From positions 1 to 33,091 of the IMG/VR virus record IMGVR_UViG_3300001097_002749: 33,091 bases of DNA, one strand, 5' to 3'. Numbering within the stretch: position 1 is the stretch's first letter; each line of letters opens with the position of its first letter. The DNA is from a virus. A program made the translations under genes and the position numbers. Shown one piece after another: positions 15,787 through 23,636 of the stretch. Below the pieces are notes generated by a model. It was not told the origin of the DNA. It was given only the letters and a program-made list of their open reading frames with translations, and did not search any database.

Positions 15787-16220
15787 AGTAGCTCTACCGA
15801 TAAATTAGGACTTAAGCCTTGCAGTTGGCGCATGGCATCTATGCTTTGTTTTATCCAGTGACTGTGGTTATCAACCGCTGATTGGCTTTGTGCTGTTGCG
15901 CTGTCGCGGTGCGTGCTGCCTAGCTTTGATACCAGCAAGCTGGCTTTTGCTTTGCTGTAAACTGCGCGCTTATAAAACAGTGCTTGCGCGGCGCTTAGCG
16001 TTTGGCCATTGGTAAGCTGTGTATTTGCTAGCTCTTGGTTAATTTCGGCCTGCGCGTAAAGTAGCTTTTCTAGCAGTACGTCGCTTTTGCTGGCGTACTC
16101 TTGGGCTATTGCGTAGTGCTCAATAAAATGGGCGGTGCTTAGCGCTGGGTAATAGCCGCTGGCTTCAATGATTACATTGACGCTTTGTAAATCTGCCTGA
16201 GGCATACCGCTTAAGTTCAT
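15783..16220 (-). CDS. Head completion / stabilisation protein L-like
   Basis: 145 residues, mostly helical. Position just after the small terminase gene and before R/S matches P2 gpL, which plugs the filled head. The Y-A-Q-A-E-I-N-Q-E-L and F-Y-K-R-A-V-Y-S-K-A-K-A-S-L-L segments (about 68-110) agree with gpL-type connector proteins. The ATG has AAAGGTG about 4 bases upstream. The upstream 106-bp gap holds a large stem-loop. Confidence 0.68.
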   Translation of the reverse strand: MNLSGMPQADLQSVNVIIEASGYYPALSTAHFIEHYAIAQEYASKSDVLLEKLLYAQAEINQELANTQLTNGQTLSAAQALFYKRAVYSKAKASLLVSKLGSTHRDSATAQSQSAVDNHSHWIKQSIDAMRQLQGLSPNLSVELL

Positions 16221-16253
16221 ATTGCACCTTTAAAAACACACGTTAAATTGGGT

Positions 16254-16315
16254 GCGGGCGCCACTTAGTCACGCGCGTTAAGCAAGTAATGCTAACGTTG
16301 TGCTAAGTTGCCCGC
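16254..16315 (-). promoter_or_regulatory. Large imperfect stem-loop between terminase M-like and L-like genes
   Basis: 62-base inverted structure. Outer arms are GCGGGC/GCCCGC and ACTTAG/CTAAGT, then CAC/GTG, then CGTTA-A-GCA against TGCTAACG with a 5-base AGTAA loop. Three small bulges separate the paired blocks. No U-tract follows on the transcribed strand, so this is not a normal terminator. A processing site or a translational control element is possible. Confidence 0.6.
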
Positions 16316-16326
16316 TGGCGTTGGAG

Positions 16327-17067
16327 CTAGTTAGCGGTTTGCTGTTCTGGCTCCGCTGGTTTAATCATTTTTTGCAATTCTTTTAGCAGGGTTTTAACGC
16401 CTGCTTTGTCGTTAATGGATTGGGCCATTTCTGCAAAGTAAAGCGCGTTGCCTAGGTTAAGCTGGGCTTTGTTGACTTTTGCGGCGATTGCGTAAAGCTT
16501 GCCGCCGACTACTTCTAGCCCTGACCAGTCTTGGTTTTTAACCACAAAAATTAAGCGGCGCAGCGTAAAGCCAATGTCGTACAGGCCTTGCTGTTGCGAT
16601 TCGGCAAGGTAGTAATTTGCGTCGTCGTATAGTTGGTCGATAACGAACGCCGCCCAGTGCTTGGTATTAAACACGGTTGGCAGTGGTTGCTTTTGCTCGA
16701 TCATTAACGGCAATAAGTCCATTACTGCATCCCAGCGCTTTAAATCAACTAACCAAATAAACACCCATGCCAACACTTTGTTGTGGTGGCTTTGCTCGCT
16801 TAGGCGATATTGGTTTATGTACGCTAGGTAGCCTTGGCGTTCTAGCGCTTCTGATTTGTATGTTGCTTTGTCGCTAATGTCGGCAAATGTTTTTAATTGA
16901 GCCAAGTCGGATTCTATAGCTGCTGCATAAAGCTGGTACTCGGTTTGCTCGTTTACGGTTGCTGGCGCATTGGCTTGAGTGGCGTTAGCCGCTGCCGTTG
17001 GCGCTTTATTTTCAGTGCTTGTTGGTACTGCTTTAGCTTTGGCTAATGATTTTTTGAAAAGGCTCAT
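16327..17067 (-). CDS. Small terminase subunit, gpM-like
   Basis: 246 residues. An alanine/threonine-rich, probably disordered N-terminal stretch (about 10-45) is followed by a helical domain with H-H-N-K-V-L-A-W-V-F-I-W-L-V-D (about 95-110) and P-T-V-F-N-T-K-H-W-A. This is the signature layout of P2 gpM (phage small terminase, endonuclease partner) that works with the large subunit at 19299. It follows the capsid gene after a terminator-like hairpin and has no clear Shine-Dalgarno. Confidence 0.8.
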   Translation of the reverse strand: MSLFKKSLAKAKAVPTSTENKAPTAAANATQANAPATVNEQTEYQLYAAAIESDLAQLKTFADISDKATYKSEALERQGYLAYINQYRLSEQSHHNKVLAWVFIWLVDLKRWDAVMDLLPLMIEQKQPLPTVFNTKHWAAFVIDQLYDDANYYLAESQQQGLYDIGFTLRRLIFVVKNQDWSGLEVVGGKLYAIAAKVNKAQLNLGNALYFAEMAQSINDKAGVKTLLKELQKMIKPAEPEQQTAN

Positions 17068-17090
17068 TTAAAAATACTCGCTAATTGTTA

Positions 17091-17129
17091 AAAAAAGCCG
17101 CCCCGAAACTAGGGAGAAAGAGGCGGCTT
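17091..17129 (-). terminator. Terminator-like hairpin between major capsid and small terminase
   Basis: On the minus strand an 8-bp stem AAGCCGCC/GGCGGCTT with a 19-base loop is followed by six T (plus 17091-17096). It lies in the middle of the late operon, downstream of the most strongly needed gene. Partial termination would raise capsid over tail gene dosage. Confidence 0.65.
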
Positions 17130-17144
17130 GCTGCTGCTAAAAAA

Positions 17145-18182
17145 CTATTCCCAGCCGGTGCCTGCTTTGTTTGGCAGTTTTACGTTGGCTGATTCGAAGT
17201 ACGCTATTTTTTCGAGGTCTTCGATGTAGTAACAGTCGTTACGTGATAGGTAATCTTCTACGCGTTTCTTTTTTGGGTTGTCTTCTACGTGTGTGCGGGT
17301 TGAGCCTGCTTGCACGTAGTGACTTAGGTTGTCGAAACTTGTTACTAAAATACCGCGCGATGGGAAGAACGGAATTTTATAGCTGGCTAAGCCGCCATAC
17401 GTTTTAATGATTTGCTCAAGTTCGATTTTGGTTTTTTCGCTTGGCGTGTGCGACTGCTTTGCATACAACTTGTTTTGGTCGTTTGCTAGTAGTTCGTCGC
17501 CAATGATGGCAACCATGTTTACGCGCTTGTGCTCTGGTACTGCTTGCAGTGCGTCGAACACGGCTTGGTCTAGGTTTTCGTAATCGCCACCGGCACCAAT
17601 GCGAATTTCGTCAACGGTTGCGCCTTCGCTAATTGCGCGCTCTGGTGCGTCGCGGCGAATGAGTTGTAGCCAGCCGATATTTACGTCTTGCAGCATTGTG
17701 TTAGTTGCAATGTTTGTAAACGCTGCGGCTGATGTGCCATGAAAGCCAATTTTAATAATGTCGAGCGCGATTGCCTGGCGCACGTGATTACGATAGCGCT
17801 GATGGAAGTCGGGGAATTTTGACCACTGATCCATTTTTGCCCACGATAAATGAATGTCACATTCTACTGGGTGACAACGGTATTCGCGTTTTGCTAGGCC
17901 TGCTACATCGCGCGTTTGACGCTCTTTGGTGTCGTCGCCTTCTACACCTGCACGGCCTGTTACGCCACCGTCTACGCTCATCATTACTGATTGGCCTACG
18001 ATGTCGTCTACTAGTGCGGTGTTGATTAATTGCAGAAATTCTACCGAGTCGTATGTTGCGTCGTATAGGCGCTGTTCGGTTGTTGGCTCTACGTTGAACT
18101 GTTCGTTCATTGATGCTACGCCGTAGTTGCTGGCCATGCCTGCAAGTACTGCGACAAATAATTGTTTTGTTCTGGTTTTCAT
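17145..18182 (-). CDS. Major capsid protein, P2 gpN-like
   Basis: 345 residues. The N-terminal part is removed in the gpN family by the scaffold protease. Features include S-V-M-M-S-V-D-G-G-V-T-G-R (about 65-77), the W-A-K-M-D-Q-W-S-K-F-P-D-F segment near 115-125, G-F-H-G-T-S-A-A near 148 and N-P-K-K-K-R-V-E-D-Y-L-S-R-N-D-C-Y near 305-320. All are typical of P2-type HK97-fold capsids. The start has CAGGAAC about 5 bases upstream. It follows the scaffold gene after 42 bases. Confidence 0.92.
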   Translation of the reverse strand: MKTRTKQLFVAVLAGMASNYGVASMNEQFNVEPTTEQRLYDATYDSVEFLQLINTALVDDIVGQSVMMSVDGGVTGRAGVEGDDTKERQTRDVAGLAKREYRCHPVECDIHLSWAKMDQWSKFPDFHQRYRNHVRQAIALDIIKIGFHGTSAAAFTNIATNTMLQDVNIGWLQLIRRDAPERAISEGATVDEIRIGAGGDYENLDQAVFDALQAVPEHKRVNMVAIIGDELLANDQNKLYAKQSHTPSEKTKIELEQIIKTYGGLASYKIPFFPSRGILVTSFDNLSHYVQAGSTRTHVEDNPKKKRVEDYLSRNDCYYIEDLEKIAYFESANVKLPNKAGTGWE

Positions 18183-18224
18183 TTTCGTTCCTGCGCTTTG
18201 CTAAGTTAAGTTAGGGTGCTGCAA

Positions 18225-19106
18225 TTACAAGCAGTTGCTGTATTTGCCTTCGTCGCCTTCGTGCTCTTCGTCGGCGTTGGTTGTGTCACCCGCAGGTGTT
18301 TTTAATGCTTTGGCAAACTTTTCGTTAAGTTCGTCAAGCGCTACTTTTGTGCTTGATAGCTCTTCTTTAAGCTTTGTTAGCTCGGCTGACTCTTCGGCTG
18401 GCGGGGCTGTTTCTTCTTCGCCTTCCACTTTAGTGGTTGAGAATGAATCAAGCTTTGTGGTTAGGCCGTCTAGCTTTTTGCCAAACTCTTCAAGCGGTGC
18501 GCCGAGTGCATCTTTTAATGCATTGGCTAATTGTGTTTCGTTCATGTCGGGTTCTTCCTTAGTGAATAGTCGTTTGAAAAAGGGTTTTTTAGGTGTGTCG
18601 ATAGGCTCACATGACCCTAAGTCAACGGTTAATAAAGAGACTTCCGTGTCGTCTGCTTTGCTCTTACTACTGAAATGAATGCGGTCGGTGTAGCAGCTTG
18701 CTGGGTAGTCGGTAACTGCTAGGCCGGTTAGGTAGGTTTTGCCAGTGCCCATGAAGTCGCGGCTAATTTCGATGCTAAAATATACGGCTTGGTCGGCTTT
18801 GTTTAATGCTACAAACCCTTGATTGGGCGCGAGCACGGCGTATAGGCACACTACGCCTTCTTCGTTTTCGTATGCTTCTACACTTACTACGTCGCCTAGC
18901 ATTCCTGGTATGTCTACGTTGTGTAGGTTTTTAGCTGCCCAGCCTGACCAGTTAAATTCGTGATCAAGATTTATGCGTGCGCCGTATTTGCGGGGGTTGT
19001 AGGTTTCTACTATGTCGGCTACGTCTTGCTCTGTTATTTCGCGGCCGTCGACGGTCATGCCAACGGCGGCAATTGATAATGGTTTTGTGCGTAGTTGACC
19101 TGACAT
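18225..19106 (-). CDS. Capsid scaffold / serine protease, P2 gpO-like
   Basis: 293 residues. The N-terminal half is the protease, with D-H-E-F-N-W near 45-50 and Y-F-S-I-E-I-S near 107-113 supplying the expected His and Ser elements of the gpO family. Residues about 175-265 form the acidic coiled-coil scaffold core (repeated K-x-x-L-x-S/E). Residues 270-293 are highly acidic. The protein shapes the procapsid, cleaves itself and the capsid, and leaves. It is the first gene of the minus-strand late operon. Confidence 0.9.
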   Translation of the reverse strand: MSGQLRTKPLSIAAVGMTVDGREITEQDVADIVETYNPRKYGARINLDHEFNWSGWAAKNLHNVDIPGMLGDVVSVEAYENEEGVVCLYAVLAPNQGFVALNKADQAVYFSIEISRDFMGTGKTYLTGLAVTDYPASCYTDRIHFSSKSKADDTEVSLLTVDLGSCEPIDTPKKPFFKRLFTKEEPDMNETQLANALKDALGAPLEEFGKKLDGLTTKLDSFSTTKVEGEEETAPPAEESAELTKLKEELSSTKVALDELNEKFAKALKTPAGDTTNADEEHEGDEGKYSNCL

Positions 19107-19298
19107 ATAAACAAACCTTTTAAATGTTTTTTAATTAAGCTTAATGCTTTAAAGTAACTGCAGTTTGCACCCTCCTTTTGCACCTTTCCAACGGTTTAAC
19201 TTTTTGAAATTCCTATATTTAACTTTTAGGAATGGGCAGGTTTTTAACAAACAGATTACGTGCTTTATTACTAATACACTGCCGCCATGGATTAATTA
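19107..19298. promoter_or_regulatory. Divergent late-promoter region with inverted repeat
   Basis: 192 AT-rich bases between the two divergent late operons. An inverted repeat ATTCCT-N13-AGGAAT sits at 19209-19233, and a short direct repeat (TTTGCACC) lies at about 19166-19188. In P2 the same gap carries the Ogr-activated promoters. I do not see a P2-type TGT-N12-ACA activator box. These repeats are therefore the best candidates for binding the late activator. Confidence 0.45.
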
Positions 19299-21083
19299 AT
19301 GTGGCGCAATATGAAGGCTAACTACGGACCAGACGTACGCAAAAAAGCACGGGATTTGTATGTTGTTGAGGGCTATACCTACGAGGAAATAGCCGATTTA
19401 GCAGGCATGCCAAGTGCGCGCAGTGTTAGGCGCTGGTCTGAGTCTGAGAACTGGGCGGACATGTGCCCAACGTATAATGCCGAAATGGCGTATAGCCGCC
19501 GCATTAATCTGTTAGCTGACAAAGACAATAAAACCGATGCTGAATATAAAGAGCTAGACTTTTGCACGCGCCAGCTGTGTGCGCTTAATAAAAGCAAGCT
19601 TGCACCTGCCCCTAAGCAACGCGCTAACAATGACGATGCTATTGCTGGCAATAGTGGCGGCAGTGGCAAAAAATCGAAGAAGAAAAAGAAAAATGATTGC
19701 TCTGGCATTACGCTTGAAATGCTTGACGAGCTTAAAGACAAGCTTCTTTATCCCCACCAAAAACATTGGTTTGAAAACCAAGATCACCGCACCCGCTTTA
19801 TTTTAAAGCCCCGGCAAATTGGGGCTACTTTTTACTTTGCGTTTGAAGCGTTTTACGACGCGGTTATTAATGGCCGCAATAAAATATTTATATCGGCGAG
19901 CCGTGATCAGGCTGAGGTATTTAAAGCCAATATTGTGGCGCTGGTGCGTGAGCATTTTAATGTTGAGCTGACCGGTTCGCCAATGGTGCTTAATTTGGCT
20001 GGCGGCAAAACTGTTAAGCTTATTTTTAAAAGCACTAATGCGCGTACTGCTCAGTCGGAAAGCGGCGACCTATATATAGATGAAGTTTTTTGGATTCCTA
20101 AATATAAGAGCTTGCGCGGCTTGGCGCAGGCTATGGCAACGCATAAGCATTTACGAATAACCTATTTTAGTACGCCGAGCGTTACGAGCCATGAAGCGTA
20201 TGATCACTGGAACGGAAAGTGGTACCGCAAAACAAAAGCATGTAACGACCCTGAGTTTGCGATTGATGTTAGCCATAAAAGTTTAAAAAATGGCAGGCTT
20301 TGCGATGATGGCATTTGGCGACAAATACTTACTGTGTACGATGTGGTTACTAGCGGGTTTGACCGCATTGATATTGGCGTGCTTGAAAACGAGTACAGTG
20401 TAGATGAGTTTAATAACTTGTTTATGTGTAAGTTTATTGATGATGCGCACAGTGCGTTTAACCTTAAACAGCTTATGAACTGCGTGGGCGATTCGACCAA
20501 GTGGCCTGACTTTGATTTAGATTACGAACGCCCTTACGGGTTAAAGCCGGTGGTTATTGGTTTTGACCCTGCGCGGTTTGGCGACAAAGCGAGCGTAGCT
20601 ATTTTAAGTGCGCCAATGAAGCCTGGCGAAAAGTTTTTGCTGCTTGAAGCAATTGATTTAAGCGGCAATGATTTTGAAGCGATGGCCAGCGAAATAAAAC
20701 TGCTTACCGAAAAATACAACGTTGTGCACATTGGCGTTGATACCACTGGTATTGGTTACGGCGTGTGGGAGCTTATTACTAAGTTTTACCCTAACGCTGA
20801 GCCAATACATTACAACCCTATTATTAAAAACCGTATGGTTATTAAAGCAATTAACGTTATTCAAAACCGACGCCTTGAGTTTGACCAGGACGCGGTAAAC
20901 ATTGCTAGCTCGTTTATTAATATTCGCCGCAAAGTTGTTGGTGACCAAATTACATATGCTACTAACCGCACGGCCACTACGGGCCATGCCGATATTGCGT
21001 GGGCAATTATGCACGGCTTATTATTCGAACCACTAGACGGCAACGCCCATAGCCGCCAAACATCTGTAGGAATTGCAGCTTAA
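19299..21083 (+). CDS. Terminase large subunit (ATPase/nuclease), P2 gpP-like
   Basis: 594 residues. A helix-turn-helix (about 22-50; Y-T-Y-E-E-I-A-D-L-A-G-M-P) is followed by a lysine-rich linker at 122-132. The ATPase has R-Q-I-G-A-T (172-177) as the Walker A-like loop and L-Y-I-D-E (258-262) as Walker B. The nuclease has G-F-D-P-A-R-F-G (421-428) with its first metal-binding Asp. It packages DNA into the head with the gpM-like subunit. An in-frame ATG at 19311 is an equally good start. Transcribed away from the capsid genes, as P2 genes P-Q are. Confidence 0.93.
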   Translation: MWRNMKANYGPDVRKKARDLYVVEGYTYEEIADLAGMPSARSVRRWSESENWADMCPTYNAEMAYSRRINLLADKDNKTDAEYKELDFCTRQLCALNKSKLAPAPKQRANNDDAIAGNSGGSGKKSKKKKKNDCSGITLEMLDELKDKLLYPHQKHWFENQDHRTRFILKPRQIGATFYFAFEAFYDAVINGRNKIFISASRDQAEVFKANIVALVREHFNVELTGSPMVLNLAGGKTVKLIFKSTNARTAQSESGDLYIDEVFWIPKYKSLRGLAQAMATHKHLRITYFSTPSVTSHEAYDHWNGKWYRKTKACNDPEFAIDVSHKSLKNGRLCDDGIWRQILTVYDVVTSGFDRIDIGVLENEYSVDEFNNLFMCKFIDDAHSAFNLKQLMNCVGDSTKWPDFDLDYERPYGLKPVVIGFDPARFGDKASVAILSAPMKPGEKFLLLEAIDLSGNDFEAMASEIKLLTEKYNVVHIGVDTTGIGYGVWELITKFYPNAEPIHYNPIIKNRMVIKAINVIQNRRLEFDQDAVNIASSFINIRRKVVGDQITYATNRTATTGHADIAWAIMHGLLFEPLDGNAHSRQTSVGIAA

Positions 21084-22147
21084 TGAAACCACGATTACAA
21101 GTAAGCAACGGCCAAGCGCCTAATTACAACCAACGAACTGCGGTGACTGATGCGTTTAGTTTTGGCGACCCCGAGCCGTGCTTAGATAACAGGCTAACCG
21201 ATTACGTTGGCGTATTTAGTGACAGCAACGGCATTTATGCGCCGCCCATTAGTTTGCAGGGTTTAATTAAACTGCTGCGCGTTAATGCCCAGCACGGGCC
21301 CATTTTGTATTTTAAGCGCAACATGATTTTAAAATGGTATAAGCCGAACGCGCTGTTAAGCCATCAAGCATTAAGTAAATTTGGCTTTGATTTGTTGTGG
21401 AGCGGCAACGCTTATTTGCAAATTATTAGAAATTCGTTTGGGCAAATTATTAAACTGCGACACCTGCCCGCACTGACTATGCGCTATACAAGTACGCGCG
21501 GTGTGTATGCGCAATTAAGTAACCGCAGCCATGAGCCTATTTATTTTAATGCGGGCGAAATTATACATGTAAAAGAGTACGACCCCGGCCAAGGCATTTA
21601 CGGTATACCGCAATATTATGGCGGTATTCAGTCGGCATTATTAAATGAAGATGCGACTTTATTTCGCCGCCGGTATTACAAAAACGGTGCGCACATGGGT
21701 TTTATATTTTCAATGGCTGATCCTAATTTAAGCGCTGAAGATGAAACGGCATTAAAAGATGCTATACGCGATAGCAAAGGCGTGGGTAACTTTAGAAGTT
21801 TGTTTTTTAATTTTCGTAGCAATAAGGCCGATGCTGAAAAAGCGATAAACATTACACCGGTTGGCGATATATCAACTAAAGATGAGTTTGAGCGGATTAA
21901 AAAAATTACGCTTAACGATATGCTAAGTATGCACCGCGCGCAAGAAGCGCTAAGCGGCCAGTCGTCTGGTGATAAAAACGGCTTTGGCGACTTAGATAAA
22001 ATTACCCGTGCCTATTACAACAATGAAGTTGTGCCAATGCAGCAAGATGTTTTAGGTATTAATAATTACTTGCCTGCAGCGCAGCGCATTGAATTTAAAG
22101 AGCCTGAATATTCAGACCTTAACCCAACACCCAAGGAAGATGCATGA
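21083..22147 (+). CDS. Portal protein, P2 gpQ / PBSX-family
   Basis: 354 residues. Typical portal segments are Y-F-K-R-N-M-I (about 77), Y-L-Q-I-I-R-N-S-F-G (about 112), I-I-H-V-K-E-Y-D-P-G-Q-G-I-Y-G-I-P-Q-Y (about 160-180) and L-S-M-H-R-A-Q-E-A-L-S-G (about 285). It forms the dodecameric ring through which DNA enters. The start overlaps the terminase stop (TAATG), and the end overlaps the holin start by 4 bases. Confidence 0.93.
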   Translation: MKPRLQVSNGQAPNYNQRTAVTDAFSFGDPEPCLDNRLTDYVGVFSDSNGIYAPPISLQGLIKLLRVNAQHGPILYFKRNMILKWYKPNALLSHQALSKFGFDLLWSGNAYLQIIRNSFGQIIKLRHLPALTMRYTSTRGVYAQLSNRSHEPIYFNAGEIIHVKEYDPGQGIYGIPQYYGGIQSALLNEDATLFRRRYYKNGAHMGFIFSMADPNLSAEDETALKDAIRDSKGVGNFRSLFFNFRSNKADAEKAINITPVGDISTKDEFERIKKITLNDMLSMHRAQEALSGQSSGDKNGFGDLDKITRAYYNNEVVPMQQDVLGINNYLPAAQRIEFKEPEYSDLNPTPKEDA

Positions 22148-22470
22148 GCTGGATAGATATAGTTGAATTTATTAAACAGTGGGGGCAGTTGCTTATGTTG
22201 AGCTTTTTAGCGGCGGCTATACAAATGTATTTAAGCCGTAAAGTGTTTACGTTTTTTCATTATTTTATGAGTGTGTTAATTGCTGTTTTTGCCGCGTACT
22301 TGGCGGCTATGTTTTGCGAGTGGCGGCAATTTGATGAAAGCTTAAAAACGGGTGTTATTGGTGTAACTGCGTATGCGGCCCCGCACATTTTGGAAGGGAT
22401 CAATAAATTTATTGAAACGTTTAGCAAAGACCCAAAGGGCTTTATTAAATTAATTAGGGGCGGCAAATAA
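22144..22470 (+). CDS. Holin
   Basis: 108 residues with three hydrophobic segments (about 14-33, 40-58 and 68-86) and a basic C-terminal tail (K-G-F-I-K-L-I-R-G-G-K). This is the build of a small phage holin that opens the inner membrane for the endolysin. It is followed by a spanin pair, giving a lysis cassette without a neighbouring endolysin. It starts by ATGA overlap with the portal gene and abuts the spanin gene (TAATG). Confidence 0.75.
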   Translation: MSWIDIVEFIKQWGQLLMLSFLAAAIQMYLSRKVFTFFHYFMSVLIAVFAAYLAAMFCEWRQFDESLKTGVIGVTAYAAPHILEGINKFIETFSKDPKGFIKLIRGGK

Positions 22471-22886
22471 TGGGATGGTTTACTTTGTTTAAATTGCTTA
22501 AAAATAATTTTAGCTTTGTTTTAATTGCGGCGGCTTTGTTTGTGGCGGGTGTTTTTTATATTCAAACGTTGCATTTAAAAGTTAGCGTTAACGATGCCGC
22601 GTTAGCAAATGCATCGCTACTAAGCGAGGTTGATTTGCTAGAGCAAAACAGCGACCAGCTGTTAGCGACGTTAAACGATGAGCAGTTGCAACGCGAGCGG
22701 CTTGAAGCTGAGATTGCAAATTCTCAGGCCAGGCTAAACAGTTTTATGCAAAAAACATCGATGCTTGAGCAAATAAGCAAAAGCAAAACCAAACAACTTA
22801 ACGATATAGCGAGTAATAAAAATGAAACAGATTGCATTAATGCTGATATGCCTGCTGGGGTTATTGGGTTGCACGCTAACCCCTGA
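22470..22886 (+). CDS. Inner-membrane spanin (Rz-like)
   Basis: 138 residues. One N-terminal membrane anchor (about 11-30) is followed by a long coiled coil (about 45-118) rich in E, Q, L and K, as in Rz-type i-spanins. It would pair in the periplasm with the Rz1-like lipoprotein to fuse inner and outer membranes at the final lysis step. The last 65 bases overlap the Rz1-like gene in another frame. Confidence 0.85.
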   Translation: MGWFTLFKLLKNNFSFVLIAAALFVAGVFYIQTLHLKVSVNDAALANASLLSEVDLLEQNSDQLLATLNDEQLQRERLEAEIANSQARLNSFMQKTSMLEQISKSKTKQLNDIASNKNETDCINADMPAGVIGLHANP

Positions 22887-23109
22887 GCCTAAAGAGCGGG
22901 TTGTTATTCAAACGAGGTATAAGTATTTACTGCTTGATGATTGGATTGTTGCCCCAGTAGCGCACCCAACTTTGCAGGGCGCAAAATGGAAAAGCCTGAG
23001 CAGGTTAGCAATTGAATATAACAGCGCGTTAACGCAGTGCAATTCACAACTGCAAGCGGCTAAAAGTGTGGCTGACAGCAAGCTAGAAAAAACAAGCGCT
23101 AGTGACTAG
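22822..23109 (+). CDS. Outer-membrane spanin lipoprotein (Rz1-like)
   Basis: 95 residues with a lipoprotein signal peptide: K at position 2, hydrophobic core, then L-G-L-L-G-C with the lipid-bearing Cys at residue 17. It starts inside the Rz-like gene in the +1 frame, the classic overlapped spanin arrangement. The mature part is longer than that of lambda Rz1 and not very proline-rich. The stop is directly followed by the end of the convergent PapB-like gene. Confidence 0.85.
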   Translation: MKQIALMLICLLGLLGCTLTPEPKERVVIQTRYKYLLLDDWIVAPVAHPTLQGAKWKSLSRLAIEYNSALTQCNSQLQAAKSVADSKLEKTSASD

Positions 23110-23355
23110 CTAGCGATTTTTCCAATCAAGCTCTTTTACTTTTTCAACCTTCCCCGCCGTGACCTCAAGACGCTTAAGTGCTCTTGTTAAATTTGGGCTT
23201 TTTACGCTATTAAGTAACGCGGCATTTGTTTTACCAATGCCGCGAACTAAGTAGTCGCTAAGCGCCGATTTTATATCTTCACTGGTACTTTTACCAAACG
23301 ACAAAAGCACATCTAATCGCTCTTGGCTTTGCGAGCCTTTATATAAATACTTCAT
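23110..23355 (-). CDS. PapB/adhesin-type transcriptional regulator-like protein
   Basis: 81 residues. The pattern S-F-G-K-S-T-S-E-D-I-K-S-A-L-S-D-Y-L-V-R-G near 20-40, then helix-turn-helix-like residues about 42-62 and a final V-E-K-V-K-E-L-D-W, resembles the PapB family of adhesin regulators (family resemblance by eye). It is the only minus-strand gene in this stretch, transcribed away from ogr and convergent with the spanins. An 18-bp near-palindrome lies just before its start and may serve autoregulation. Confidence 0.5.
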   Translation of the reverse strand: MKYLYKGSQSQERLDVLLSFGKSTSEDIKSALSDYLVRGIGKTNAALLNSVKSPNLTRALKRLEVTAGKVEKVKELDWKNR

Positions 23356-23362
23356 AAATTAT

Positions 23363-23380
23363 TTATCGCTTAAGTGATAA
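23363..23380. promoter_or_regulatory. Near-palindromic site upstream of PapB-like gene
   Basis: An 18-bp sequence matching its reverse complement at 16 positions (TTATCGCTTAAGTGATAA). It lies 8 bases upstream of the PapB-like start codon. It could be an operator for that gene. No protein is known to bind it. Confidence 0.4.
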
Positions 23381-23444
23381 TTAATTTATTATATTTTAAT
23401 ATTCAGCAAATGCCCACCTATTTGATCTTTATACTGCCACTTTG

Positions 23445-23548
23445 TGTCAAACATTGTCACATTTTTGTCATTACGATCCTTTTCACCTGTCATTCTGATC
23501 CTTTGGTTATAAGGTTTAGCTAAAAATGGCTTGTCACTGGGGTTGTCA
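23445..23548 (+). repeat. Array of six TGTCA pentamers, helically phased, with a 17-bp direct repeat
   Basis: TGTCA occurs in the same orientation at 23445, 23455, 23466, 23488, 23532 and 23544, spaced 10, 11, 22, 44 and 12 bp. Two of them start 17-bp near-identical direct repeats (23466-23482 and 23488-23504, two mismatches, TGTCATT-N3-ATCCTTT pattern), 22 bp apart. The array fills the otherwise gene-free stretch 23356-23686. It looks like a regulator- or replication-protein-binding array. Confidence 0.6.
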
Positions 23549-23578
23549 ATTTAACGCATTTTTTGCACGAAAGCGGAA

Positions 23579-23590
23579 GGCGAGGAGGAG
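23579..23590 (+). other. Possible cos-like sequence
   Basis: GGCGAGGAGGAG resembles the first 12 bases of the P2 cohesive end (GGCGAGGCGGGG, from memory) with two differences. It stands in the gap between the portal/lysis side and the replication side of the genome, where P2 has its cos. The orientation is opposite to that predicted from the direction of the portal gene, so this is only a candidate. Confidence 0.25.
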
Positions 23591-23636
23591 TGATTTTTTT
23601 AGCTCTTTGATTCTCAGCCAATAGTTAAATGGTTAT

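Noticed and set aside
19107-19298. P2-type Ogr box (TGT-N12-ACA) in the divergent late region
   Set aside because: I looked for the motif on both strands and did not find it; the only TGT occurrences do not have ACA at the required distance.
19379-19741. 120-codon minus-strand open frame inside the large terminase
   Set aside because: Antisense to a well-supported gene and dominated by S, L and F from the Lys-rich linker.
23150-23158. TTCCCCGCC as complement of the P2 cohesive end
   Set aside because: Only 9 bases match and it is within a coding sequence (codons of A-G-K); too short to call, kept only as the alternative in the cos finding.
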